The notes under the pieces are model-generated. The model worked only from the letters and a program-made list of their open reading frames with translations. It did no database searches and had not been told where the DNA came from. A stretch of 22,439 nucleotides of DNA from CAYYWV01 sp964475385 (GTDB taxonomy: Bacteria > Pseudomonadota > Alphaproteobacteria > JAAXGF01). A program made the position numbers and the translations under genes. Below, piece by piece: positions 1 to 9,378 of this stretch. How positions within the stretch are numbered: position 1 is the stretch's first letter; each line of letters opens with the position of its first letter. The stretch covers positions 1 through 22,439 of the forward strand of contig CAYYWV010000041.1 in assembly GCA_964475385.1 (NCBI GenBank), written 5' to 3'.

Positions 1-1177
1 CGTCGCGGGCGAGAATCTGCTCGACCAGGCTCGCCCAATAGCTCGCGCCGATGGCCAGGATGTCGTCGTTGAAGTCGTAATGGGGGTTGTGGACCGCGCA
101 GCCGCCTTTCTCGCCTTCGCTTCCGTTGCCGAGCCAGATGTAGCAGCCGGGCCGCGCTTCGAGCATGAAGGCGAAGTCCTCCGAGCCCATCAGCGGCTCG
201 GCCCCGACTTCGACGTTCTCCTCGCCGACGACCCGGGCGGCGGCGCGGGCGGCGAGCGCGGTCTCCGCCTCGGTGTTGACGAGGACGGGATAGCGCTGCT
301 CGTAGCGCATCGCCATCTCGGCGCCGAAGGCGGCGCAGACGCCTTCGACCACGCGGCGGATTCGCGATTCGAGGGTCTCGTGAATCCGGCGGTCGAAGCA
401 GCGCGCCGTCCCGCGCAGGACCACCTCGTCCGGGATCACGTTCCAGGTGTCGCCGCCGTGGATCTGGGTGATGCTGACGACCACCGAATCGATGGGATCG
501 CTGGCCCGGCTCACGATGGACTGGAGCGCGGTGACGGCCTGGGCGGCGATCACGACCGGGTCGGTGCCGAGATGGGGCATGGCGGCGTGGCAGCCTTTTC
601 CCTTGATGGCGATCTCGAAGATGTCGAAGGCGGCCATCGCCGGGCCGGCGCGCAGCGCGATCCGGCCCGCCGGCAGGCCCGGCATGTTGTGGAGCCCGTA
701 GACCGCCTCGACCGGAAAGCGCTCGAACAGGCCGTCCTCGACCATCGCGCGGCCGCCGCCTTCGTTCTCCTCGGCGGGCTGGAAGATGAAGTGCACGGCG
801 CCGTCGAAGTTGCGGGTCTCGGCGAGGTACTTCGCCGCCCCCAGAAGCATCGCGGTATGGCCGTCGTGGCCGCAGCCGTGCATCTTGCCGGGCGCGGTCG
901 AACGGTGGGCGAAGTCGTTCTTCTCGTCCATGGGCAGGGCGTCCATATCGGCGCGGAGCCCGATGGCGCGGCCGTTCTCGCGCGCGCCCTTGAGGGTGCC
1001 GACGACGCCGGTCCCGGCCAGCCCGCGATGGACCTCGATTCCCCAGGAGGCGAGCTTCTCCGCGACGATCCCGGCGGTGCGCTCTTCCTCGAAGGCGATC
1101 TCGGGATGGGCGTGCAGGTCGCGCCGCCACGCGGTCATCTCGGCGGCGAGCTCGGCGATGCTGTTGATGACGGGCAT
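1..1177 (-). CDS. M20 family amidohydrolase (hippurate hydrolase / N-acyl amino acid amidohydrolase type), C-terminus cut by window edge
   Basis: This is a cytoplasmic metal-dependent amidohydrolase of the M20 (AmhX/hippurate hydrolase, M20D-like) family. Such enzymes split N-acyl amino acids or small peptide amides. The start is the ATG at 1177, with AAAGGA about 7 nt upstream, and 392 codons are visible, so nearly the whole usual length of about 390 residues is present. The N-terminus begins MPVINSIAELAAEM. Residues 77-82 read DMDALP, and residues 102-107 read CGHDGH, which is the metal-binding core (Cys102, His104). The pair Glu136-Glu137 sits in QPAEENEGGG. Later motifs HNMPGLPAG and VHNPHYDFND also fit the family. 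The gene lies 102 bp downstream of the peptide-transporter permease on the same strand, which suggests that it cleaves the imported substrate. The exact substrate cannot be read from sequence. Confidence 0.92.
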   Translation of the reverse strand, partial: MPVINSIAELAAEMTAWRRDLHAHPEIAFEEERTAGIVAEKLASWGIEVHRGLAGTGVVGTLKGARENGRAIGLRADMDALPMDEKNDFAHRSTAPGKMHGCGHDGHTAMLLGAAKYLAETRNFDGAVHFIFQPAEENEGGGRAMVEDGLFERFPVEAVYGLHNMPGLPAGRIALRAGPAMAAFDIFEIAIKGKGCHAAMPHLGTDPVVIAAQAVTALQSIVSRASDPIDSVVVSITQIHGGDTWNVIPDEVVLRGTARCFDRRIHETLESRIRRVVEGVCAAFGAEMAMRYEQRYPVLVNTEAETALAARAAARVVGEENVEVGAEPLMGSEDFAFMLEARPGCYIWLGNGSEGEKGGCAVHNPHYDFNDDILAIGASYWASLVEQILARD

Positions 1178-1279
1178 GGCGGTTCCTTTCTTGCTCGTTT
1201 CAGAGGACGAGAGCGTCTGGGTCCACAGTTATCCCGCAAAGGCCCTGGGGCGCAAGCGGTCGAGCAGGAAAGCGTCCGC

Positions 1280-3171
<1,892 letters not shown>

Positions 3172-3173
3172 GG

Positions 3174-4144
<971 letters not shown>

Positions 4145-4148
<4 letters not shown>

Positions 4149-5161
4149 GGCTCGTCTCCGGGCGCGAAGCAAGCGACCCAGCGGTCCTCGCCGACAGGCT
4201 CGAGCGGCGGCGCGGCCTCGGCGCAGGCGGCGCGGGCGCGGGGACAGCGGTCGCGGAAGGCGCAGCCGCGCAAGTGCGCGCCGGGCGCGGGCACGCCGCC
4301 CGGGATCGCCGGAAGGCGGCGCAGACGGCGGCCGAGCCGGGGCACGGTTTCGAGAAGCCCGCGGGTATAGGGGTGCAAAGGCGCGGCGAGCAGCGCCGCG
4401 ACCGGCCCGCGTTCGACGATGCGGCCCGCGTACATCACCGCGACCTCGTCGGCGATCTCCGAGATCACGCCGAGGTTGTGGCTGATGAACTGGATCGCCA
4501 TGCCGGTCTCGCTCTGAAGGCGTAGGAGCAGCTCGACGATCTGGGCCTGGACCGTGACGTCGAGCGCGGTCGTCGGCTCGTCGGCGATCAGGAGCGCCGG
4601 CCCGCAGGCGAGCGCCATCGCGATCATCGCGCGCTGGCGCATGCCGCCCGAAAGCTGGTGCGGATAGTCGGCGGCGCGGCGCGGGGCGTCGGCGATGCCG
4701 ACCGCGTCGAGAAGGCCGACCGCCGCGTCCCAGGCCGCGCGCGGGCGTTCGCCGCGATGGACGATCAGCATTTCGGCGATCTGGTCGCCGATTGGGAAGA
4801 CCGGGTTGAGCGCGGTGCTCGGCTCTTGGAAGATCATGGCGATGCGGTCGCCGCGCACGGCCTCGATCTCGGACGGCGAAAGCGCGAGCAGGTCGCGCCC
4901 TTCGAAGATCACTGCGCCGCCGGCGATCCAGCCCGGCGGCGGCGCCAGCCGCAGAAGCGCGAGCGCGGCGACCGTCTTCCCGCAGCCCGATTCGCCAACG
5001 ATCCCAAGCGTTCGCCCGGGGCGGATGCTGTAAGCGACGCCGTCGACCGCGCGCTGCGGGCCGCATGGGCCGGGGAAGGCCACGGCGAGGTCGCGGACCT
5101 CGATCAAGGGCGCATGGGGCGGCGTCGCAGAGCGAGGAGCGGCAGCGGCGGTCACGGCCAT
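4145..5161 (-). CDS. Peptide ABC transporter ATP-binding protein, DppD/OppD type
   Basis: This is the second cytoplasmic ATPase of the peptide importer, 338 residues. After a short variable N-terminus it shows Walker A GIVGESGCGKTVAALAL, the Q-loop MIFQEPSTALNPVFPIGDQI, signature LSGGMRQRAMIAMALA, Walker B LLIADEPTTALDVTVQAQ and an H-loop ISHNLGVI that keeps the catalytic histidine. The C-terminal part has HPYTRGLLETVPRLG and the cysteine-bearing CAFRDRCPRARAAC stretch of the oligo/dipeptide family. It is the first gene of the transport cassette, 11 nt downstream of the rmuC stop. I see no convincing separate promoter in that gap, so it may be read through from rmuC or use a promoter inside rmuC. 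The ATG at 5161 lacks a clear ribosome-binding site. Confidence 0.93.
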
Positions 5162-5172
5162 GCGCGCGCGGC

Positions 5173-6369
5173 TTACTCTCCGGCCTCGCGCGTTCCGGGG
5201 GCGACGAGCGCAGGCCCGATCCCGTCCTTGTCCTCGGTCCGGCCGTCGTCGGCGATCTGGATCTCCTCGATCTTCTCGGCCTTGCGCGTGACCTTGTCGG
5301 TCGAGATCCGGATCTGGCGCAGGTCTTCGCCCGCCTGCTCGTAGTGGCGCTGGAGCTTGGCCACCCGCTCGTCGAGCCGGGCCACGTCCTTGAGCATGGC
5401 GAGCACCTGGGCCTGGATGACGCCCGCCTGCTCGCGCATGCGCGCGTCCTTGAGCACCGCGCGCACGGTGTTCAGCGTCGCCATCAGGGTGGTCGGCGAG
5501 ACGATCCAGACCCGCGCCCGGTACGAACGCTCGACGACATCGGGGAAGTTGGCGTGAAGCTCGGCGTAGACCGCTTCGCTGGGCAGGAACATGAGCGCCG
5601 ACTCAGCGGTCTCGCCGGGCAGGATGTACTTGGACGCGATATCGGTGATGTGCTTGATCATCGCGGCGCGGAAGGCGCGCTGGGCCGCGGCGCGGGCGGC
5701 GTCGTCCTCGGCTGCGCGGAGCGCGTGATAGCTCTCGAGCGGGAACTTGGCGTCGATCGCGATCGCGCCCGGCGGGTTGGGCAGGCGCAGCAGGCAGTCG
5801 ACCCGGAGCCCGTTGCCGAGGGTGGCCTGGAAGGCGTAGGCCGACGGCGGCAGGATGCTGGTGACGAGGTCGTTGAGCTGGATCTCGCCGAAGGCCCCGC
5901 GCGCCTGGCGGTTGCTCAGAACCTCCTGGAGCGAGACCACCTGGCCCGACAGCTCGGCGATGTTCTTCTGCGCCGCGTCGATGACCGCAAGCCGCTCGCG
6001 GACCTCGGACATGGTCTTGTGGGTCTGAACGGTGGTCTTCTCGAGGCTCTCGCCGACCCGGCGCGAAAGGTCCGCGAGCCGCTCTTCGAGGGTCCGCGTG
6101 AGCTGGCGCTCCTGGGCCTGGAGCCGTTCGGCGAGCGCCGCTTGCTGGGCGGCGCTCATCTCGCTGATCTGCTTGAGCCGGCCGGCGAGGTCGTTCTGGC
6201 TTGCGGTCAGCCCCTCGGCGAGACGGACGAGCTGGGCGGAAAGCCCCTGGGCCTCGCGCCGGGCGCGGGCGGAGCGGATCAGCGCCGCCGCGGCGAGCGC
6301 GCCGACGATGGCCACCGCGGCGAGCGCGGCCAACAGGCCCACCAGCATCGGGTTGGCGACCGGGTCCAT
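5173..6369 (-). CDS. rmuC: RmuC family DNA recombination protein
   Basis: This is an RmuC homologue, 398 residues. RmuC proteins limit inversions at short inverted repeats in E. coli and carry a predicted restriction-endonuclease-like fold. The sequence shows an N-terminal membrane anchor (about residues 9-31, LVGLLAALAAVAIVGALAAA). A long coiled-coil region rich in A, E, Q and R (about 35-150) follows. The conserved core then contains RGAFGEIQL, AIDAKFPLESY (nuclease-like D...K element), SKYILPGETAESALMFLPSE and VWIVSPTTLMATLNTVRAVL. The C-terminal tail is variable. The start ATG at 6369 directly precedes the anchor; an internal Met (residue 8) is a possible alternative. The gene is divergent from def, and the peptide-transporter cassette follows it on the same strand. 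Confidence 0.93.
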   Translation of the reverse strand: MDPVANPMLVGLLAALAAVAIVGALAAAALIRSARARREAQGLSAQLVRLAEGLTASQNDLAGRLKQISEMSAAQQAALAERLQAQERQLTRTLEERLADLSRRVGESLEKTTVQTHKTMSEVRERLAVIDAAQKNIAELSGQVVSLQEVLSNRQARGAFGEIQLNDLVTSILPPSAYAFQATLGNGLRVDCLLRLPNPPGAIAIDAKFPLESYHALRAAEDDAARAAAQRAFRAAMIKHITDIASKYILPGETAESALMFLPSEAVYAELHANFPDVVERSYRARVWIVSPTTLMATLNTVRAVLKDARMREQAGVIQAQVLAMLKDVARLDERVAKLQRHYEQAGEDLRQIRISTDKVTRKAEKIEEIQIADDGRTEDKDGIGPALVAPGTREAGE

Positions 6370-6435
6370 AGCCGCCGAGCCTAGCAGGCCGCCGAGGCCC
6401 TGTCATGGGGTCGCGATTCCGGACGCCGCCCTCTC

Positions 6436-6464
6436 TTGACGCTTGAGGAGCGCGAAAATACCTT
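6436..6464 (+). promoter_or_regulatory. Probable sigma-70-type promoter for def-fmt-truA
   Basis: In the divergent gap between rmuC and def, TTGACG at 6436-6441 is a 5/6 match to the -35 hexamer. About 17 bp later lies AT-rich sequence (AAAATACCTTAA, 6455-6466), but the -10 match TACCTT is poor. The expected transcript would start near 6472 and leave a GC-rich leader of about 60 nt before def. The -35 is clear and the -10 is weak, so confidence is moderate. Confidence 0.42.
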
Positions 6465-6531
6465 AACGGGCGGACCCCGGCCGGCGGCGGCCGGGCGGTT
6501 TGTCGCGCTTGGACGAAGCCTGGGACGGTTC

Positions 6532-7056
6532 ATGGCCCTTCTTTCCATCATCACCGCGCCTGACCCGCGGCTCAAGGTCCGCTCCGAGGCGGTGGAGACG
6601 GTCGACGCCGCGTTGCGCCGGCTGATGGACGACATGCTCGAGACCATGTACGCCGCGCCCGGGATCGGGCTGTCGGCGATCCAGGTCGGGATTCCGAAGC
6701 GCGTGGTGGTGATCGACGTCGCGGACGACGGCGAGAAACGCCAGCCGCTGCGGATGGCGAACCCCGAGATCCTGCGCGTCAGCGCCGATCTCGCGACCTA
6801 TGAGGAAGGCTGCCTTTCGCTGCCCGAGCAGTACGCCGAGGTCAGCCGCCCGGCCTCGATCGTCGTCGCTTATACGGACGAGAACAACCGCCGCCGCACG
6901 CTCGAGGCCGAAGGGCTGCTCGCGACCTGCATCCAGCACGAGCTCGACCACCTCGAAGGCATCCTGTTCGTCGACCACCTCTCGGCGGTCAAGCGTTCGA
7001 TCATCCTTCGCAAGCTGCTCAAGGCGCGCAAGAGCAAGGCGCTCAAGAGCGCCTGA
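6532..7056 (+). CDS. def: Peptide deformylase
   Basis: This is a cytoplasmic metalloenzyme that removes the formyl group from the initiator methionine of new proteins, 174 residues. All three family motifs are visible: motif 1 as GIGLSAIQ (residues 44-51, with Ser and Ile where Ala and another residue are common), motif 2 EGCLS (92-96, metal ligand Cys94) and motif 3 HELDH (136-140, ligands His136 and His140, catalytic Glu137). The ATG at 6532 gives the typical N-terminus MALLSIITAPDPRL. The frame stays open up to a TTG at 6436, but that codon is part of the putative -35 element, so the longer version is rejected. fmt starts 1 nt after the stop; Fmt adds the formyl group that this enzyme removes, a common operon pairing. 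Confidence 0.96.
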   Translation: MALLSIITAPDPRLKVRSEAVETVDAALRRLMDDMLETMYAAPGIGLSAIQVGIPKRVVVIDVADDGEKRQPLRMANPEILRVSADLATYEEGCLSLPEQYAEVSRPASIVVAYTDENNRRRTLEAEGLLATCIQHELDHLEGILFVDHLSAVKRSIILRKLLKARKSKALKSA

Positions 7057-7057
7057 G

Positions 7058-7981
7058 ATGTCCTCCATGCGTCTCGCCTTCATGGGCACGGCGGCGTTCG
7101 CGACGCCGGCGCTCGAAGCGCTCGCCGCCGCAGGCCACGAGATCGTCTGCGTCTACACCCAGCCCCCCCGGCCGGCAGGCCGTGGCCACCAACTGCGGCC
7201 GAGCCCGGTGCACGAGGCGGCCGACCGGCTGGGGCTCCCGGTGCGCACGCCCGAGACCTTGCGCGACGCCGAGGCCGCGCGCGCCTTCGCCGCGCTCGGC
7301 TGCGAGGCCGCGGTGGTCGCCGCCTATGGGCTGATCCTGCCGCGAGCGGTGCTGGAGGCGCCCGCGCTCGGCTGCCTCAACATCCATCCTTCGCTCCTTC
7401 CCCGCTGGCGCGGGCCTGCGCCCATTCCCCGCACCATCGAGGCCGGCGACCGCGAGACCGGGGTCACCATCATCCTGATGGACGAGGGCGTCGATACCGG
7501 CCCCGTGCTCGCGGTCGAGCGCGCGCCCGTGCCCGAGCGCGCGGATGCGGGCGCGCTCCACGACCTTCTCGCCGCCCGCGGCGCGCGGCTCGTGGTCTCG
7601 ACGCTCGCCGATTTCGCGGCCGGGCGGATCGCGCCGCGCCCGCAAGGCGATGAAGGCGCGACCTACGCCGCCAAGATCACGGCCGCCGACCGCGAGATCG
7701 ACTGGACCCGGCCGGCCGCTGCGCTCGATCGCCAGGTGCGCGCGCTGAGCCCCCAGCCCGGCGCGCGCTTTCGGCTCTCGGGCGAGACGATCAAGCTGCT
7801 CGCCGCCGAGCCTGCGGAGGGCGGCGGCGCGCCGGGCGCGGTGCTGGACGCCGCATTCACGGTCGCCTGCGGGGACGGCGCGCTCAGGCTTCTTCGGGTG
7901 CAGCGTCCGGGCCGGGCGGCGACCGACGGGGCCGCCTGCTTGCGCGGGCTCCGAATCGCCCCCGGCGCGCGGCTGGGCTGA
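7058..7981 (+). CDS. fmt: Methionyl-tRNA formyltransferase
   Basis: This enzyme transfers a formyl group from 10-formyl-tetrahydrofolate to initiator Met-tRNA in the cytoplasm, 307 residues, close to the usual length of about 310. The N-terminal Rossmann-like half has MRLAFMGTAAFATPAL. The catalytic segment LNIHPSLLPRWRG contains the conserved Asn108 and His110, and MDEGVDTG supplies Asp146; these are equivalent to N106, H108 and D144 of the E. coli enzyme. The C-terminal tRNA-binding half begins around ATYAAKITAADREIDW. Two start codons are possible: ATG 7058, used here and 1 nt after the def stop, and ATG 7067, which gives MRLAFMG. truA follows 3 nt after the stop, so def-fmt-truA should be a single transcript. 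Confidence 0.96.
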   Translation: MSSMRLAFMGTAAFATPALEALAAAGHEIVCVYTQPPRPAGRGHQLRPSPVHEAADRLGLPVRTPETLRDAEAARAFAALGCEAAVVAAYGLILPRAVLEAPALGCLNIHPSLLPRWRGPAPIPRTIEAGDRETGVTIILMDEGVDTGPVLAVERAPVPERADAGALHDLLAARGARLVVSTLADFAAGRIAPRPQGDEGATYAAKITAADREIDWTRPAAALDRQVRALSPQPGARFRLSGETIKLLAAEPAEGGGAPGAVLDAAFTVACGDGALRLLRVQRPGRAATDGAACLRGLRIAPGARLG

Positions 7982-7984
7982 GCG

Positions 7985-8722
7985 ATGCCGCGCTACAAGC
8001 TGACCCTCGAGTACGACGGCGCGGGCTTCGTCGGCTGGCAGCGCCAGGACAACGGGCCGAGCGTGCAGGCCGTCCTCGAAGACGCGGTGGCCCGTTTCGC
8101 AGGCGAAGCGGTGACCGCTTTCGCCGCCGGGCGGACCGATTCGGGCGTCCATGCGATCGGCCAGGTGGCGCATATCGATCTCGCGCGCGACTGGAAGCCG
8201 GATGTGGTCCGCGACGCGCTCAACCATCACCTGCGCCCCGCCGCGGTGGTGGTGCGCGAGGCCGAGACCGCGCCGCCGGACTTCCACGCCCGGTTCTCGG
8301 CGGTCGAGCGGATCTATCGCTACCGCATCGTCAACCGCCGCGCGCCGCTCGCGCTTGAGCGCAACCGCGCCTGGTGGGTGCCCCGGCCGCTCGATGCGGA
8401 GGCGATGGAGGCCGCGGCGCGGGTTCTCGTCGGCCGCCACGACTTCACCAGCTTCCGGGCCGCCGACTGCCAGGCCGACTCCCCGGTCAAGACGCTGGAT
8501 GCGCTGTCGATCGCGCGCGACGGCGAAACCATCGCCATCACCGCCCGGGCGCGGTCGTTCCTGCATCGCCAGGTGCGCAACATGGTCGGCACCCTCAAGC
8601 TCGTGGGCGAGGGGCGCTGGACGGTCGAGGACGTCGCCCGCGCGCTCGAGGCCCGCGACCGCGCCGCCGCCGGTCCGACGGCGCCGGCGGAAGGGCTCTA
8701 CCTCGTCGCCGTCCGCTACTGA
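7985..8722 (+). CDS. truA: tRNA pseudouridine(38-40) synthase TruA
   Basis: This enzyme isomerises uridines 38-40 in the anticodon stem-loop of many tRNAs to pseudouridine, 245 residues (slightly shorter than the roughly 270 of E. coli). The N-terminus PRYKLTLEYDGAGFVGWQRQ is typical. The catalytic aspartate is Asp52 in AGRTDSGVHAIGQVAH. Further family segments are FHARFSAVERIYRYRI and FLHRQVRNMVGTLKLVGEG. The ATG lies 3 nt after the fmt stop (TGAGCGATG), so it is the third gene of the def-fmt-truA operon. The next gene downstream converges on it from the other strand. Confidence 0.96.
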   Translation: MPRYKLTLEYDGAGFVGWQRQDNGPSVQAVLEDAVARFAGEAVTAFAAGRTDSGVHAIGQVAHIDLARDWKPDVVRDALNHHLRPAAVVVREAETAPPDFHARFSAVERIYRYRIVNRRAPLALERNRAWWVPRPLDAEAMEAAARVLVGRHDFTSFRAADCQADSPVKTLDALSIARDGETIAITARARSFLHRQVRNMVGTLKLVGEGRWTVEDVARALEARDRAAAGPTAPAEGLYLVAVRY

Positions 8723-8731
8723 GCTGGTTCA

Positions 8732-8747
8732 GACGGCAGGCGCCGTC
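8732..8747. terminator. Short GC-rich hairpin between convergent genes, possible weak terminator
   Basis: GACGGC (8732-8737), loop AGGC, GCCGTC (8742-8747) forms a perfect 6-bp stem 9 nt after the truA stop and 15 nt beyond the stop of the small minus-strand frame. There is no T-run on either side, so intrinsic termination is uncertain. Its place between convergent genes is the main support. Confidence 0.3.
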
Positions 8748-8761
8748 GAAACGCGAAATTG

Positions 8762-8926
8762 CTATAGAAGCCGGCTTGCGGCCGTCGCATCGGCCAGGAT
8801 GAAAGCCCGGATCACGCGTTGCTCGGGCGGCGCGGCGATCAGCCCGCCCGCCACGGCGAGCCACAACCCGGCCCCGGCGATCGCGAGCGCGGCGATCACG
8901 AAAGCGCGCTTGGTTCTCGACGACAC
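8762..8926 (-). CDS. Small single-pass membrane peptide (54 aa), family not recognised
   Basis: This short frame begins with GTG 8926 and ends at TAG 8764-8762. It is preceded by AGGAGG (8935-8940) at an 8-nt spacing, one of the best ribosome-binding sites in the window. The product starts VSSRTKRAFVIAALAIAGAG: a short basic N-terminus, one hydrophobic helix at about residues 8-32, then a hydrophilic tail with PPEQRVIRAF and a final AASRLL. Positive charges before the helix favour a cytoplasmic N-terminus. Third codon positions are strongly G/C, as in the neighbours. The same frame stays open with charged, G/C-ending codons upstream of the GTG as far as a TGA near 9040, but contains no ATG, GTG or TTG there. 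I do not recognise a family. It lies about 95 nt downstream of a sigma-54-like promoter. The opposite strand also holds an open frame, but without a ribosome-binding site or plausible composition. Confidence 0.55.
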   Translation of the reverse strand: MSSRTKRAFVIAALAIAGAGLWLAVAGGLIAAPPEQRVIRAFILADATAASRLL

Positions 8927-8934
8927 GGCTTGGT

Positions 8935-8940
8935 CCTCCT
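8935..8940 (-). promoter_or_regulatory. Strong Shine-Dalgarno sequence for the small membrane peptide
   Basis: The minus strand reads CGAGGAGG followed by 8 nt and GTG. It decides the start at 8926, since no other start codon exists in that frame back to the preceding stop. Confidence 0.6.
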
Positions 8941-9030
8941 CGATTCCCGGCCGCTTGGCCCGTTCCTCCGGTTCTTCGCCGGAGCTGACGACGGCGGCCT
9001 CGTTGCCCTTTTGCTTGGCGCTGGACTCGA

Positions 9031-9047
9031 TGCAAGATCAGTGCCAA
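9031..9047 (-). promoter_or_regulatory. Sigma-54 (RpoN) -24/-12 promoter, near-consensus
   Basis: The minus strand reads TTGGCACTGATCTTGCA. Against the published consensus YTGGCACGRNNNTTGCW it differs only in the G after TGGCAC (here T). The invariant GG (9045-9044) and GC (9033-9032) are separated by exactly 10 bp, as required. The predicted start is near 9020, which gives a leader of about 95 nt before the GTG at 8926. An A-tract (T7 on the plus strand, 9060-9066) lies just upstream. The match is read directly from the sequence; the regulator and activity are unknown. Confidence 0.65.
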
Positions 9048-9104
9048 GAAGGAGAATCCTTTTTTTCCAAGGAATTGCGGAAAGAGGCCGCGCCGCATTG
9101 TGCG

Positions 9105-9126
9105 AAACTGTAAAGGTCGCCGACAG
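9105..9126. repeat. Copy 1 of a spaced motif (AAACTGTAAAG-N4-CCGACAG), possible activator site
   Basis: The motif AAACTGTAAAG, four free bases and CCGACAG recurs at 9336-9357 with all 18 fixed bases identical. The arms ACTGT and ACAG give a CTGT-N11-ACAG dyad; the outer bases after ACAG are GCG here, so the palindrome is only partial. Its centre lies about 95 bp upstream of the predicted sigma-54 start, the usual distance for an enhancer-binding activator. Confidence 0.45.
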
Positions 9127-9252
9127 GCGATCGAGAGGCGTTGTCGCGGTATCCTGAAAAAATAATCGAGAATCAACGGGCTGTAGTCTTCTTTTGGATC
9201 GATGACGGGCGGCGGCGGAGCGCTTCGAGACGGGAATTAACCGTTCTTCGGG

Positions 9253-9279
9253 GGCGGGACCGGGATAGCCCGGTCCGCC
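9253..9279. other. Stable GC-rich hairpin in the intergenic region
   Basis: GGACCGGG (9257-9264), loop ATAG, CCCGGTCC (9269-9276) is a perfect 8-bp stem. It extends by three more pairs (9253-9255 with 9277-9279) past a single bulged G at 9256. No T-run follows on either strand, so it is not a standard intrinsic terminator. It could be part of a small RNA, an mRNA 3' end downstream of the 9379 stop, or a protein-binding site. Confidence 0.4.
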
Positions 9280-9335
9280 GCATTCCGCGCAAGGGGCGTC
9301 CGCCAAGGCGTCCCGCCGTCGGCCTTATGGTTTGC

Positions 9336-9357
9336 AAACTGTAAAGAAAACCGACAG
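9336..9357. repeat. Copy 2 of the spaced motif, with perfect 7-bp palindromic arms
   Basis: This is the same AAACTGTAAAG-N4-CCGACAG as at 9105-9126, 231 bp away. Here the dyad extends to AAACTGT-N11-ACAGTTT (9336-9360). It overlaps the end of the palindrome GTTTGCAAAC (9330-9339) and lies about 20 bp past the stop of the 9379-9945 gene. It could be an operator or activator site; as a terminator it lacks a T-run. Confidence 0.45.
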
Positions 9358-9378
9358 TTTAACCCTGTTTCCAGGATC

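Larger units (their letters stand above)
8927..9378. other. 452-bp region without a recognised gene: sigma-54 promoter, paired motif, hairpin
   Basis: No convincing protein frame fills this stretch; open frames on both strands have scrambled, arginine/serine/proline-rich composition. It is more AT-rich than the rest of the window, with a T7 run at 9060-9066 and an A6/A5-type patch near 9157-9165. It holds a sigma-54-like promoter (9031-9047, minus), two copies of a spaced motif (9105-9126 and 9336-9357), an 11-bp-stem hairpin (9253-9279), the 10-bp palindrome GTTTGCAAAC (9330-9339) and an IHF-like sequence AATCAACGGGCTG (9171-9183, one mismatch in the TTR end). TTAACC half-sites resembling part of a CtrA box occur at about 9237 and 9359; alone they mean little. 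Confidence 0.6.

Noticed and set aside
1215..1235. CCACAGTTATCCC near the amidohydrolase start, considered as a DnaA box
   Set aside because: It does not match TTATNCACA on either strand, and no cluster of boxes or AT-rich unwinding region is present.
4149..5066. 306-codon upstream extension of the DppF-like frame
   Set aside because: It reads across the DppD-like gene in another frame with arginine-rich nonsense; the GTG at 4148 begins the conserved sequence and overlaps the preceding stop.
6436..6531. TTG start adding 32 residues to peptide deformylase
   Set aside because: The added residues are not part of the family, and the TTG belongs to the putative -35 box; ATG 6532 gives the standard N-terminus.
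8761..8772. CTATAGAAGCCG, a 12-mer shared with the rpmH promoter region at 21891-21902, suggesting a second promoter
   Set aside because: No -35 hexamer lies at 16-18 bp in either direction here, and it coincides with the end of the small peptide frame.
9049..9066. AAGGA-GAA-TCCTT followed by a T7 run, resembling an intrinsic terminator on the plus strand
   Set aside because: The stem is only 5 bp and AT-rich, and no plus-strand gene ends nearby (truA ends 330 bp before).
8799..9113. Plus-strand frame of about 104 codons (MKARITRC...) opposite the small peptide and promoter
   Set aside because: There is no good ribosome-binding site and the composition is Ser/Ala/Pro-rich; the minus-strand frame has a strong ribosome-binding site and a transmembrane helix.
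8896..9306. 136-codon minus-strand frame through the intergenic region (MADAPC...)
   Set aside because: Low-complexity S/P/R composition, no ribosome-binding site, and it spans the sigma-54 promoter and hairpin.
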